Positions 10,414-20,557 of a stretch of 64,000 nucleotides of DNA are shown here, piece by piece. Within the stretch, counting starts at the first letter, position 1. Every line of letters starts with the position of its first letter. The DNA is from Chondrus crispus (taxonomy: Eukaryota; Rhodophyta; Florideophyceae; Gigartinales; Gigartinaceae): NCBI RefSeq assembly GCF_000350225.1, contig NW_005179205.1, positions 43,276-107,275 of the forward strand, in the 5' to 3' direction. Made by a program: the position numbers and the translations under genes. The notes under the pieces are model-generated. The model made no database searches. It was not told where the DNA came from and saw only the letters and a program-made list of their open reading frames with translations.

Positions 10414-13400
10414 GCCGTCTTTTCCCTATGAACTAGACCGGTCCCCGCGTGCTCGCCAAGGACACGGGGGGTGTTGTCCGATAATACATCCCCCGCTCTC
10501 GGAGTTGAGCACGGGGACTCCAGCAATGTCGACATCGCAGGAGAAACCCAACACCGAGGCCCACGTAGACCCGATGTTGGAAGAAGGCATCACCGGAACA
10601 CCCGACGTCCCAGTGATGCGCAACAAGCGAGACACGGTTAACGACGACCGACACGAGTCAGTCGACCTCCTGACCCCCGTGAGCCCAAGGTCGCCGACGA
10701 AATGTTCGCCTCGTACGGACTCCAGCACCGGGACGGGCGTCACTGAGACGCGAACGTCCCCCGACTCGAGCCGAAGGAAACGCAAGAGGGGCCAACGCCA
10801 AAGTCGAAGGCCCCGGCGGAACGACCTCACGGATAAGGTCGCGCCCAAGGTGGTCGATGGCCTCGTATGCCTCATGACGTCGAAAATATATAACGTCTTG
10901 GGCTCCGTGGCCACCGAAGGCAACGCGTTTAAGCCCCACACGATCGCCGTCGACACGTGCTCGGGCTACAACTTGGTGAGGAAGGCCGACCTCCCTCCCG
11001 ACTGGGCCCGTTACGTAATACGGGACGCGCCATTACCACGCCTGGCTGGCGCGAACAGTAACCCGCTTCGACTTACGGCGGTCGTCCGCCTCGCGGTCCG
11101 GTTGCGGAACACGACGTTCCGCATACCTTTCGTAGTGGCTGAACAACTCGCTGTTCCCGTTCTACTTGGGACCGCGTTCATTGATGCTCACGTACGCAGC
11201 ATCGACATCGACGGACAGAAGCTCGAACTTCGTCACGGTGGCTCGGTAGCCATCGTCGATGGGAAGGGGGAACCGACTTCCCCTACCAGGCGACACGGTC
11301 GCCAAACGAGTCATCCGGAGGTACGCGAGGAGGCCCCGCAGGCGATCCGAATCGCCCGCTGGGTTACCATCCCCGCGATGTCGCAAGCCCGTGTGCGTGT
11401 GACAACCGCGGGGAGGGGTCTCGTGTTCCTGGAGCCCAAGCCCTCACTCCAACACCGGCGTGGAGTGAGGATGACGAATGGCGTCGCGGAAGTCCTGCCG
11501 AACCAGACATTCGAAGTCATCGTCGCGAACTTCTCGCGACGGGAGAGGCGGCTTCCGAAGCACACCGTCGTGGGATACGCGAAGCGCAACCCCCTCGCGA
11601 TCCTCACGCCCGAACGTCGAGTCGCTGAGAGGGTCGCGCACGCGTTGCACCTGACCGACTTGACCGATCAAGTCGGAGAGGCAGGAGCTGGCCGATCCGG
11701 CTCCGACGAGAAGGCAACCGCTGGGAATGAAGGGGTTGACCCGGACGCACGGTCACCTATATCCCAACCGACGGCGGAGGGTACCGTACCCCCCCAGCAG
11801 AAGGATCCCGAAAATCCACCGATGGATTGGGAAAAAGAGATTGACTTGTCATACATCGACGATGACAATCTCCGTGGCCACGTACTCGAGATGCTCCGTA
11901 AGCACTCGAGTCTGTGGAGCGGTGCGCTCGGAACGATCCAAGCCACAGAGCACCGCATTCCCCTCGAACCGGGAACGAAACCGATTCGTTCTATGCCCTA
12001 TCGGAAGGGCCCGGCCATGGGCGAAATGGTCGCGAAGGAGGTCAACAAGATGTTGAACGCAGGGGTTATCGAGCCCGCGAGCACCGAGTGGGCGTCCCCG
12101 GTGGTGCTCGTACCGAAGAAAGACAGCTCTCTTCGGTTCTGCGTGGACTACCGGCGCCTCAACGCGAAGACTGCAGCGGATTCGTATCCGCTGCCGCGTA
12201 TGGACGACTGCATCGACTCGTTAGGAGATGCAGCCGTCTTTACGACGTTGGACTGCAATTCCGGTTATTGGCAGATCCCGGTCGCTCCGGAGGACCGGGA
12301 TAAGACTACCTTCACGACACATATGGGTACGTACCGCCATTTGCGCATGCCGTTTGGATTAAAAGGGGCACCGGCCACCTTCCAACGTGCCCTTGATATC
12401 ATAATCTCCGGAGTCCGCTGGCAAATATGCCTCGTCTATCTCGATGACGTTATCGTGTTCTCGCGTGCGGACGCAGAACACGCAAGGCATCTCGATACCG
12501 TCTTGAGCTTGTTGCGGAGTGCCGGCATCTCCCTCAAGCTCAAGAAGTGCAGCCTCTTCCGTCCGAAGGTGCACTACCTGGGGCACGTTATATCCCCAGG
12601 TAAGTTGAGCGTGGCTGATACGGCAATCGACGCCTTCAAGACGTTCACGTTCCCGAGGACGCTGACGCAGGTGCGCTCGTTCCTCGGGGCGTGTAACGTG
12701 TATCGTCGCTTCGTCAAGGGCTTCTCGAAGATTGCTCGTCCGTTAACCAATATAACGCGCAAGGACTCGGATCACGATTTCGATAACCCAACGGAGGTTC
12801 AGCTTCAGGCTTTCGAAAGCCTGAAGGCGGCGATGATCTCCCCGGCGATCCTCGCGCTACCACGGTACGGCCGACCGTACCTGTTGGACACTGACGCCAG
12901 TGCATATCAACTCGGGTGCACCCTCCTACAGGAGCACGACGAGCCAAACGATTGGCGCCCCGTTGGGTACTGATCGTACTCGCTAAGCGATAGCGAACGG
13001 AACTACAGCGCTACGGAGCGTGAGTGCTTCGCCGTGGTGTGGGCAGTCCGCACACTGCGGCTGTATATCGAAGGAACGAAAATCACCGTCCAGACGGATC
13101 ACGACGCCCTCCGATGGCTCATGTCGCTCACGGAGAGCTCGGGAAGACTCACCCGGTGGCGGCTACGTCTGGCTGAATACGATTTCACCATTCAGTACCG
13201 CCCCGGGCGCGTGCATCAGTTGCCCGATGCCCTGTCACGCCTCGTGTCGCCTCGTGTCGCCGATGACCCTCGCCTCACCGTCGAGGTGGATGACGACATT
13301 CCCACCTTCGACGGGAGCACAACCGTTCGAGACGTATCGAATGAGCTTGCGGACCACGCCTGTACCGCGAGCTGTGATCATCAGGCCGTCCATGTCTTCG

Positions 13401-15103
13401 TAACGACACGGCACCAAGCCGAAGCCCGAACAAGGCCGCGTGTACGGACGCGCGACGAACCGCGAGGAGACGACGAAGCCCCCGCTCTCCAAGGACCCAA
13501 TTCGTTTTGGGAGGAGAACGACGAGTTCGACGCCGCCGACATCCAGCGCGCCGAAGACCCCGAGGCTGGCGCGCTCGGCTCCCCGGTCGCCCCACCGCAG
13601 GACGACCTTCCGGCCCCTCTTACTTTAGAGGAGATAGCCGAGGAGCAACGCGTGGATGACTTCTGCCAAACCGTTTTGGCACGACAGTCCGAGTCTCGAG
13701 ACTCCGCGTTCTTCGAGGACCACCACGGGGTGCTCAAACGGAGACACCCATTCGATCCTGGCACCGTACAGGTGGTGCCTCGGACGCTTCGCGCCAGGCT
13801 CCTTCGCCTGTGCCACAACCCGGCCATGGCGGGGCACCTGGGCCAGAACCGTATGTACTACGCACTTCGACGCGAGTACTACTGGCCCCACCTGGCTGCA
13901 GACGTGGCAGCCACGGTGCGAGGGTGTCGGACCTGCGCGATGAACCGGTTCAAGCTGAGGAAACATCTCAATCGATTGAGATTGTTCCCAGCTACGAGGC
14001 CTCTCGAGAGCCTCGCCATCGACATCTTGGGGCCGCTCCCCAAGACGAAGACAGGAAAACGATTCCTGCTCGTGATTACGGACCGCTTCAGTAATCTGAC
14101 GCAAGTCGTTGCGCTCCGCGCGATAACAGCGTACACGGTCGCAGTTGCGTTCTGCGACTCGTGGGTGTTCAAGTATGGCGTCCCTCGCACGTTGCTTTCG
14201 GACAACGGCCCTCAGTTTAATGCCAAGTTCTTCCACAGCACGTGCCGTGTTCTGGGGATAACGAATTTGTACGCTTCGGCGTACCATCCCCAGACGAACG
14301 GGCAAGTCGAGCGATATAACCGAACAATCGCCTCGATGAGGAACTACGTGGGTGAACACCAGGACGACTGGGACGTGTACGTGGGGCCGCTTACGTACGC
14401 GTACAACTCCCACGTACATCGCACCACACGCACCACGCCGTTTGAGCTCGTGCTCAGCAGGCCACCGCCGGAGTTCTCTCTCCGACGGGCGGACGGCGAC
14501 GCGCCCACTTCCGATAGAGGGAACCAACGTGCCGAGTTTCTCAGGACCTTGGACTCGACTATCCAGAAAGCCTACGGGAGCCTGCGTCGGACGCAGGCTC
14601 GCTACAAGCGCGACTTAGATAAGCGCATAAGACGTATTAATTCCCGGCTCCGTCCCGGAGAATACATATATCTGAACCCCACCGATGGGGGGAAGACATC
14701 AAACAAGCTCGCCTCCCCGGCTGTCGGACCGTACCGAGTTCTCGCGAACGACCAGCGCACTATCACGATCGATCGTGACGGAGTTACAGAGCGCGTCTCG
14801 GCAGACCGCTGCGTCTACGCACCCCCGCCGGCGAACGCGCCAAGGGCGAGCACGACTACCCCCGAGGACCTTGCCGACAAGATTAATGAAGGCGCACAGT
14901 ATGCTGTCGAACGGCTACTCAAGCATCGCGTCATGGGGAATGGAACTATGGAGTTCCTCATTAAATGGGCAGACTACGATACTCCCACATGGACGGCGCG
15001 TACACACATCCCCGAGGAGTTGGTGTCTCGTTACGCGCAAAGACTCCGAGCGCGAACAGGGACAGGCCTCACCTCAGAAGTGAACGCGGACGTTCACCCA
15101 TGA
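10223..15103 (+). pseudogene. pol: pol of the complete chromovirus, one in-frame TGA
   Basis: A single frame runs from the first Met (10223) to TGA 15101-15103 and is broken only by TGA 12971-12973. Domains in order: a basic linker; a retropepsin-like protease around 10940-11200 with the unusual motif DTCSG; reverse transcriptase (about 11970-12720) with active site YLDD; RNase H (about 12880-13230, DTDAS start); integrase with an HHCC zinc region (13805-13940) and a D,D,E core (AIDILG; SDNGPQF; QVERYN, about 14015-14310); and a C-terminal chromodomain (about 14895-15040, FLIKWADYDTPTW). The chromodomain places it among the chromoviruses, whose integrases target modified histones. The TGA replaces a Trp expected in the RNase H segment (GY-stop-SYS), so it is probably TGG to TGA. 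pol overlaps gag in the +1 frame. Confidence 0.93.
10405..10416 (+). promoter_or_regulatory. Candidate +1 frameshift site at the gag stop
   Basis: The gag frame ends GTC-GCG-TGA-GCC while pol is open in the +1 frame from 10151 onwards. The other copy that keeps this junction (25226-25237) reads GTT-GCG-TGA-GAC and has the same +1 relation between gag and pol. A codon followed by a slow or stop codon is the classic context for +1 shifting (Ty3 uses a GCG codon; antizyme uses a UGA). Use of the site is inferred only. Confidence 0.5.
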
Positions 15104-15113
15104 GGAGGGGGCC
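15080..15113 (+). repeat. pol-end/polypurine module, first copy
   Basis: The word GTGAACGCGGACGTTCAC (7-bp arms GTGAACG/CGTTCAC) encodes the last pol residues and is followed by the stop and a G-rich run. Near-identical modules stand directly before LTRs at 19687-19722 and 20524-20557. In the ancestor pol apparently ran straight into the polypurine tract and 3' LTR. Here the module occurs twice, flanking the 4.6-kb segment with the antisense ORF. Confidence 0.85.
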
Positions 15114-17152
15114 CTCAACCGCATCGTGATGGATTAAATTCCGCCTCGAATTAAATGCACCCGCGTACATGGGACCAAAAGGGGACGCGCGAAGGGACAG
15201 CTGTCCCCAGAGAGCAGCAACGGAATAAGTTGCGAGATGTCAAGACGTATTGACAACCGAGTTCATCGAAAACGACCAGTTTTTGCCGGCAAGAGGCAGG
15301 AGGGAGGATAGTACGTGCTGCCCTACGCAAAGCGGTCCCACCTCGAGGAGTAGAAGGCAGAGTGACGCGGTCGAACGCGAAAATGCCCTAAAACAAGTGC
15401 CCACGAAGGCAGCGCCCGTTTCGTATTGACCAAGAGGACGTCAAGACGTATCGACGAAGGTCCCGTAAGCAAACCAGAGGAAGCGAGCAGCACGAGCTGC
15501 GCCATGATGGCACCTCGTCACGGACTGTGGGCAAGGAGCCCTCCAGCAGGGAGACGATCTCCCAGAGCGAAATAGTCGCCCCGCGGTCGCCACAAATTCC
15601 GCCGACATGGGGACAGCTGTCCTGTACGCCCCGGTCCGGACCAGCTGGGCTATGCCGAAAGGGTCCGCGATCCCGAGTCCCCGCGACGACGGGAAGACGC
15701 AGCGCTGCATTAGATAGCAACGACAAGTACGCCCCAGTCCGAACAAGGGCAGAGAAAGAGACAGTATGGGCCGCCGCCGGCTGATACACTCGAGATCAGA
15801 GCTCCAACAAACAGCCACCGCCATACCCTAAATAAGGGAGAAAATATCGGTGAAATGGGAAATTACACTGACGGGCGGTTGCACGGGCAGGACGCCCAGA
15901 CACGTGCTGTACGCAACAACGCGCAAGAGACGTCCGGACAGCGACGCGTGAGAAGAGTACAGTGTGTACCAACCGATCGGTACACGCTACCGGAGCCCAA
16001 TTATGGAGGGGCGCGGTCCGGTTCCGCCCCCTCCATAATTGTCAAACCAACAGACGTTCAAGCGGGGCACGGGCCGTCCCGAACGCGGAGCAGGCACCAA
16101 GACCAACGGCACGACCACGCTGACGCGCCGCCTTGGCGAAGAGGAAGGAGACGACTCCTCCCATTTTCCCGACATGCCAACGATCTGCCCCTCACCCCCG
16201 CTCGCTCGCCCGAAAGCGGAGCGGGGGAGAGTACAATACGGAGCGCGACGCTGCGCTGGATAGCGGACGTGGGAGGTCGGGAGAAACGCGTTCCCAACGT
16301 ACGAATCACACCAAGAAGCTGGCGGGACGGCCCGCCCAGGGGGACCCACGAAACCGCACGCTGACCCGGGCTCTGATGACAGGAGAGAGGCGACGACGTC
16401 CTCTCCGGTCCCAGGCGGACGACTCGGAACGTCCACCAACCTCTCTTGCCCCGACCCGCTCATAGCCGAGGGCAGGGGCAGAGGAGTACACGGCGCGAAG
16501 CGCAACGGTGCGCAGAGGAGACTACGAGGAGCGCAACAGGGAGAGGGGACCAAGTACCATGTCGACAAGCTGGCAGGACAAGCTGCCAGGGAGAACGAAG
16601 AACACCACACGAGCGGAACGACCCGACCGATGCGGGCGAGGGACCAAAGTAGAGGAGATAAACGTCAAAAAGAGGATCGCCACGACGGCGACGGACGACA
16701 GCGATTTACGAAGAGACGAATACGGCAAGGCCGGTACGGAGACGAAGATGACGTGCGTCAGCCGGCTTCCGCCCCCACCGACACAAGTCCTCGTGGGGGT
16801 AGAAAAGTTCGCGTGGGAAGGGACAAAGTCGACAAGGAGAAGTGCTCTGGCCTGCCCCTTCCTCCCCGTGCAGACAATTCGAATTGCCTCACCAACTGGC
16901 CTCCCCGCGGACCCGCGACCAAGGGGTGCGCTGACCAATATGGCCCTCGTAGGCGAGCTCGCTGGCGCGCTCCCTAAAGGAAGTATGACGCGGTGAAGTG
17001 AAGAAGTCACACCGTGCACGCACGGGTCACGGCGAGGGCCCCTTCGTAGGTCCGACGGACATCGTGCGCACACAAGAGACGGGATTGATTTTACGCAGAG
17101 AAAAGAGGGGGAGGAAGAACATACCCCCGGCGAGTATAACGGGACGACCCGT
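15114..17152. other. Non-coding part of the retroelement's extra segment
   Basis: ORFs occur in several frames on both strands but overlap one another, are Arg/Thr/Pro-rich and show no domain. One inverted pair stands out: AATTATGGAGGGGGCG (16023-16038, read on the minus strand) with AATTATGGAGGGGCGCGG at 16000-16017, a potential hairpin. Nothing else is recognisable. Confidence 0.5.
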
Positions 17153-19579
17153 TCAGTGGTTGGTACGGTCGGCCGGCGACGCGTCCCTTGACCCGTAAAG
17201 GCTAGGGGGACAGTAACTGGGGTGACGAGGCGGCTCTGCCGCGTGCTCCGCAAGTGGGGGCAACGCCACCTCACTATGGCGAGTCCAGTGATGCACACGG
17301 CTCTGAGGAGCCGGGAAGTTGCCCACCGCAGCTGCCTCGTACCCCGACTGCTCGTAAGGATCCCGCATGATCGGGCGTGGCGCCGACGAAGACGCCACGC
17401 GAAGGCGTCGGAGGTCATCCCGTTCGCGGCGGTACCGGTCACGTTCGGCGGTCGTCCGCTCCAACGCGCTCGCTTGTCGATCAGAGGACTCGCTTAACGC
17501 CGCTAACTCGTTGCGTACATGGCGCAACTCGGACACGGACGACGCACGACCCGCCTCGAGGCGACGTGCTTCGTCGCTTCGCGCCAAGTACCAGCTGGCG
17601 AGTGCGCCGAGGAGGCTGCCCACCTGCCAAGGGCGGTCGGCAGCGCGACCCAAGGCATGGGCTAACGACGGGACGGCCTTGACGTCCTCTCGCTCCGACG
17701 TCGCGTGGCGTACGGACGACACCGGTGGCGCCCCACGCAGCGGCACCGCATTGAGAGGTGGAACAGGGGGAACCAGAGGACTCACCACCGGACCGAAGTC
17801 GCTCTCGGCGAGACGAGTTTCGAACAGCGAGTCAGCACGAGCGGACGTGTAGGGAGCGGGCTCACTGTCCAAATCGCGGTACCGTTTCTTCCGAGTCTCA
17901 CGCGAAGCGGAGCCGACTCCGCCTCCGCTCCTGACGTGCCCTGACGAGGACGCCGGCGCCACTTGGCGTGCCACGAAGGCGTCAGCGCGATGGTCATATA
18001 CGAGGAAGGAGGATCGCTCGCCGGTAGTGAAATCGGTCCAGCGCCGATGCTGGATTTTGCTCACCTCGCCAGCCCGTTGCATGAGCCCGAGTGCGAACAA
18101 ATACGACCACGGCACATGCTGAGTGCTCCGCTCGAGCGGATGTAGGGGGACCTGGGGGAGGTCCCACGCAACCCTCCCCAAGTAAGCTAGCACCTCGAGG
18201 GGCTGGACGAACACGCGTCCGTGAATAGATACCTCGTTCATGAAAGCGTTGCCGAGGGCCCAGGCCCATTCCCTCTCTACGTTGTGCATTAAGTCTGCAT
18301 AAGCCGGATGTTGAGAATTTGAGCACTCCACACCGAAGTGCTTGAGCACATACGGGAGCAACGAATGTACTCCCAACGAAGGGAGGGTCTCCCGTATCAC
18401 TGCAGGGAGCCGGGGGAAGTCGCAAGGGGACAGGCCTCCTTCGAAGGAAGCGTGGCGGAAAACACGCCCGTCCTCCTCCTCAGAATGGCGGTACGCCGAC
18501 CAATCGTGAGGAGCAATGGCAACGCCGTATAGCCTCATCAGCGAGCACGCTGACTTCTGTAGAGCGACGCGCGCCTTCGAATAGGCGAAAGGACGGGTTC
18601 TCACGTACAGACCCCCCACGTTGGACAAGACGAATTCTCGAGGGGCCGTCCCCTCGCGGTGGAAGAGATACGTGGCCATGCGATCCACGTATTCCACCTC
18701 ACCGAGACTGTACGCGAACGTGCGATCGCAGGGGATGGCAGAAGGGATCTGATACGCCGCACCGCCACCTTCGGCCAGGAGGCGCTCCAGGACGAGCGAG
18801 GACTCCTCCACGCGTCCGGCTTCGTACACCTTCCGGACGCGAAGCAAATCGGGACGAAGTTGTTCCCGCGCCAGCAGCTCCCCGACAGTAATCCCGGAAC
18901 GGGCATAGCGGCACCACGCGAACCTTAGACGGTCTAAGGGCAACGGGGCGGAACGCTCGAGCGCCGCGCCGAACCACTCGGATGGAGCCTCGACCATTTC
19001 GGTGCCTTGACCCGACACATACTGAGGCGTCTCAGGATGTTCGCTAACGCGAGGGCTGTTGCCCGATCTCCCGTGCGAACCCGTCGCCACGGGAAGCGCT
19101 CCCGTAGGGCCCCCGACGGGGCCCGCCTCGACGGACAGGCGGGGGGCCGTCGCCGAGGGAACCAGCTCGACAGAGGACGTCGACTCCCGAGAGACACGAG
19201 CTCGCTGAAATGGCTGTACAGTAACCCAAGGGCGCACAACTGCCACGGGACGAGCCGGAGCGTGCCCCTCCGGGGCCGCGACCGCCGCCGTCGACGGCTC
19301 GAGGGGAGCGGGGCCTCCGGGAGATTGAAACGAAAGACCCGGCTGTGAGGGGCATGGGGTTACAGAGCTTGACGGAGTAGCGACGGACGCGACGAACCGA
19401 CCCTCGGAGGGCGACGTCATTAATACCCCGACAACGAGGCCTCCGGCGAATAGGGTCAGGACAGCGGGAACGCGGCGCCCCGAGTACAGAAATGGAGAAA
19501 AAGAGGGCGTCGCACCGATGTGCGGACGGAGTGAGCGGCGTGGCCAACGGAGAAGCGGACGGGACGCGAGAGCGCACAC
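17153..19579 (-). CDS. Long antisense ORF (808 aa) inside the chromovirus
   Basis: This uninterrupted minus-strand frame starts only 144 bp from the 3' LTR. I do not recognise the family. The N-terminus has hydrophobic patches (VLTLFAGGLVVGVLM) then Ser/Pro-rich linker to about residue 200. A globular core follows (about 205-535, rich in Trp, Tyr, His and Leu). After a linker there is a charged coiled-coil-like segment near the C-terminus (about 680-755, Arg/Glu heptads). The Cys/His pattern is not a zinc finger I know. Being open over 800 codons beside gag and pol genes that each carry a stop suggests selection, but GC-rich DNA favours chance ORFs. Antisense accessory ORFs downstream of pol are known in plant Tat-lineage Gypsy elements such as Grande; homology to those is untested. 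It may serve the element or be captured host sequence. Confidence 0.6.
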   Translation of the reverse strand: MCALASRPLLRWPRRSLRPHIGATPSFSPFLYSGRRVPAVLTLFAGGLVVGVLMTSPSEGRFVASVATPSSSVTPCPSQPGLSFQSPGGPAPLEPSTAAVAAPEGHAPARPVAVVRPWVTVQPFQRARVSRESTSSVELVPSATAPRLSVEAGPVGGPTGALPVATGSHGRSGNSPRVSEHPETPQYVSGQGTEMVEAPSEWFGAALERSAPLPLDRLRFAWCRYARSGITVGELLAREQLRPDLLRVRKVYEAGRVEESSLVLERLLAEGGGAAYQIPSAIPCDRTFAYSLGEVEYVDRMATYLFHREGTAPREFVLSNVGGLYVRTRPFAYSKARVALQKSACSLMRLYGVAIAPHDWSAYRHSEEEDGRVFRHASFEGGLSPCDFPRLPAVIRETLPSLGVHSLLPYVLKHFGVECSNSQHPAYADLMHNVEREWAWALGNAFMNEVSIHGRVFVQPLEVLAYLGRVAWDLPQVPLHPLERSTQHVPWSYLFALGLMQRAGEVSKIQHRRWTDFTTGERSSFLVYDHRADAFVARQVAPASSSGHVRSGGGVGSASRETRKKRYRDLDSEPAPYTSARADSLFETRLAESDFGPVVSPLVPPVPPLNAVPLRGAPPVSSVRHATSEREDVKAVPSLAHALGRAADRPWQVGSLLGALASWYLARSDEARRLEAGRASSVSELRHVRNELAALSESSDRQASALERTTAERDRYRRERDDLRRLRVASSSAPRPIMRDPYEQSGYEAAAVGNFPAPQSRVHHWTRHSEVALPPLAEHAAEPPRHPSYCPPSLYGSRDASPADRTNH

Positions 19580-19686
19580 GGCGGCGTGCTACCGGAAACG
19601 GGACCCGCGACGACTGGAGCAGAGGAGGTGAGAATACCAGGAAGGGGTTCAGGTCAAAGGAAGCACGAATCGCCCTACAAGCACAT

Positions 19687-19722
19687 GTGAACGCGGACGT
19701 TCACACTTGTGGGGGGGGGCCG
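19687..19722 (+). promoter_or_regulatory. Functional polypurine tract of the chromovirus
   Basis: GTGAACGCGGACGTTCAC is followed by a run of G residues and CCG immediately before the 3' LTR. This is the expected primer site for plus-strand DNA synthesis. The upstream palindromic word is shared with 15080 and 20524. Confidence 0.85.
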
Positions 19723-20406
19723 TGTAGCATAACCTCCCCCCTGGGGGACTCACTTTAGATTAGATCACGATTGATTTAGTTACTGTAGAGCCCGACGCTC
19801 TACAGTACCACCGAGCGTGTCCACGTGTGCCCACAGCACACGTGCACACGTGTACCACGCGCGAACGAAGCGCGCACGCACCACGGGTAATACGTGTACT
19901 GTCAGCCTCGACATAGCTGACAGTATTACAGTGCAGGCCGACCTGCACTACAGTAGCCCACTACAGTACCTCGGTACTGTAGTGGGCTGATGATAGATTG
20001 TTTTGTATATTAAATATGGAGCGGACCGACGGCGGACGGGGGGGACAAGCACGGGCTGATCCTCAACCGACCGCCAAGGTCAGTGCACCCAGCTTATTCT
20101 AAACGTCGCCTTCGCTCTTTGCGCGCGTTTAGTCGGAGCCGAGCCGGAGTGGACGCGCAGCACGCGGGCGAGCACGGAACCGCCTCCGCCCGTCAGCACT
20201 GGTACGTCACCCAGTGCTGCTCCGGGGCGTCGAGGCGTCGATCCGCTCGTGCGTGCGCGCGTCCCTGCTTGCTCCCTCTCTACCACCGCTACCCGGGCCC
20301 GAGCCCGGTTCCGTAGCTGGTTGGCCCACTTCCCCCTTCTCCGATCCGGGGTCTACAGGTCGAACTGCGCATACACCTCCAGTCGTCTGGGGGTGTTTAT
20401 GCTACA
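19723..20406 (+). repeat. 3' LTR of the chromovirus
   Basis: It has the same boundaries and sequence class as 7063-7745 and is followed directly by the target duplicate AGTAC (20407-20411). TATA-like sequence lies near 20000-20015 (TTTTGTATATTAAATATGG). It includes the cleanest version of the hairpin array. Confidence 0.95.
19781..19986 (+). promoter_or_regulatory. Array of perfect hairpins in the LTR
   Basis: Five hairpins follow one another within about 205 bp. (1) 19781-19807, arms TACTGTAGAGC and GCTCTACAGTA, loop CCGAC. (2) 19822-19844, arms CACGTGTGC and GCACACGTG. (3) 19898-19924, arms ACTGTCAGC and GCTGACAGT. (4) 19930-19949, arms AGTGCAGG and CCTGCACT, loop CCGA. (5) 19957-19986, arms CCCACTACAGTACC and GGTACTGTAGTGGG. 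The other LTRs keep the stems with paired changes. The role is unknown: RNA packaging, dimerisation, transcription or termination signals are all possible. Confidence 0.85.
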
Positions 20407-20411
20407 AGTAC

Positions 20412-20557
20412 CAGAGGACGGCGCGGGCGAAAAGAACGGAGGAAAGAAGAATACCAGGACGGGATAATGGAATCGAAGGAATCACAAAGGGAACCAGAGG
20501 GGGAAGTCACCCGGTACACGGCCGTGAACGCGGACGTTCACCCTTGAGGGGGGGCCG
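20412..20557 (+). mobile_element. 3' interior tail of an older chromovirus copy
   Basis: This matches the last 100-odd internal bases of the complete element (shared AGAATACCAGGA word, the GTGAACGCGGACGTTCAC module and a G-rich tract) and runs directly into the LTR at 20558. The complete element therefore inserted into an older relative, splitting it at AGTAC. Confidence 0.8.

Larger units (their letters stand above)
7063..20406 (+). mobile_element. Complete 13.3-kb Ty3/Gypsy chromovirus-type retrotransposon
   Basis: LTRs at 7063-7745 and 19723-20406 begin TGTAGCATAA and end TTATGCTACA, a perfect 10-bp inverted terminal repeat. The flanks carry a 5-bp target duplication AGTAC (7058-7062 and 20407-20411), so the element is bounded exactly. 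Inside are gag (7822-10413), pol (about 10223-15103: protease, RT, RNase H, integrase, chromodomain), a 4.6-kb non-pol segment with a long antisense ORF (17153-19579), and a G-rich polypurine tract at 19711-19720. The size is about twice that of an ordinary Gypsy element. gag and pol each carry one in-frame TGA. The LTRs differ by a modest number of changes concentrated around 7310-7340 / 19965-19990, so the copy is neither brand new nor ancient. Confidence 0.96.

Noticed and set aside
12971-12973. TGA as a reassigned Trp codon
   Set aside because: Intact host genes in the window (for example the EgtB-like gene) end in TGA and use TGG for Trp. Damage or readthrough is simpler.
15855-17442. 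Several 100-300 codon ORFs in the chromovirus extra segment
   Set aside because: They overlap on both strands, have skewed composition and no domains. Only the 808-codon ORF is long enough to take seriously.
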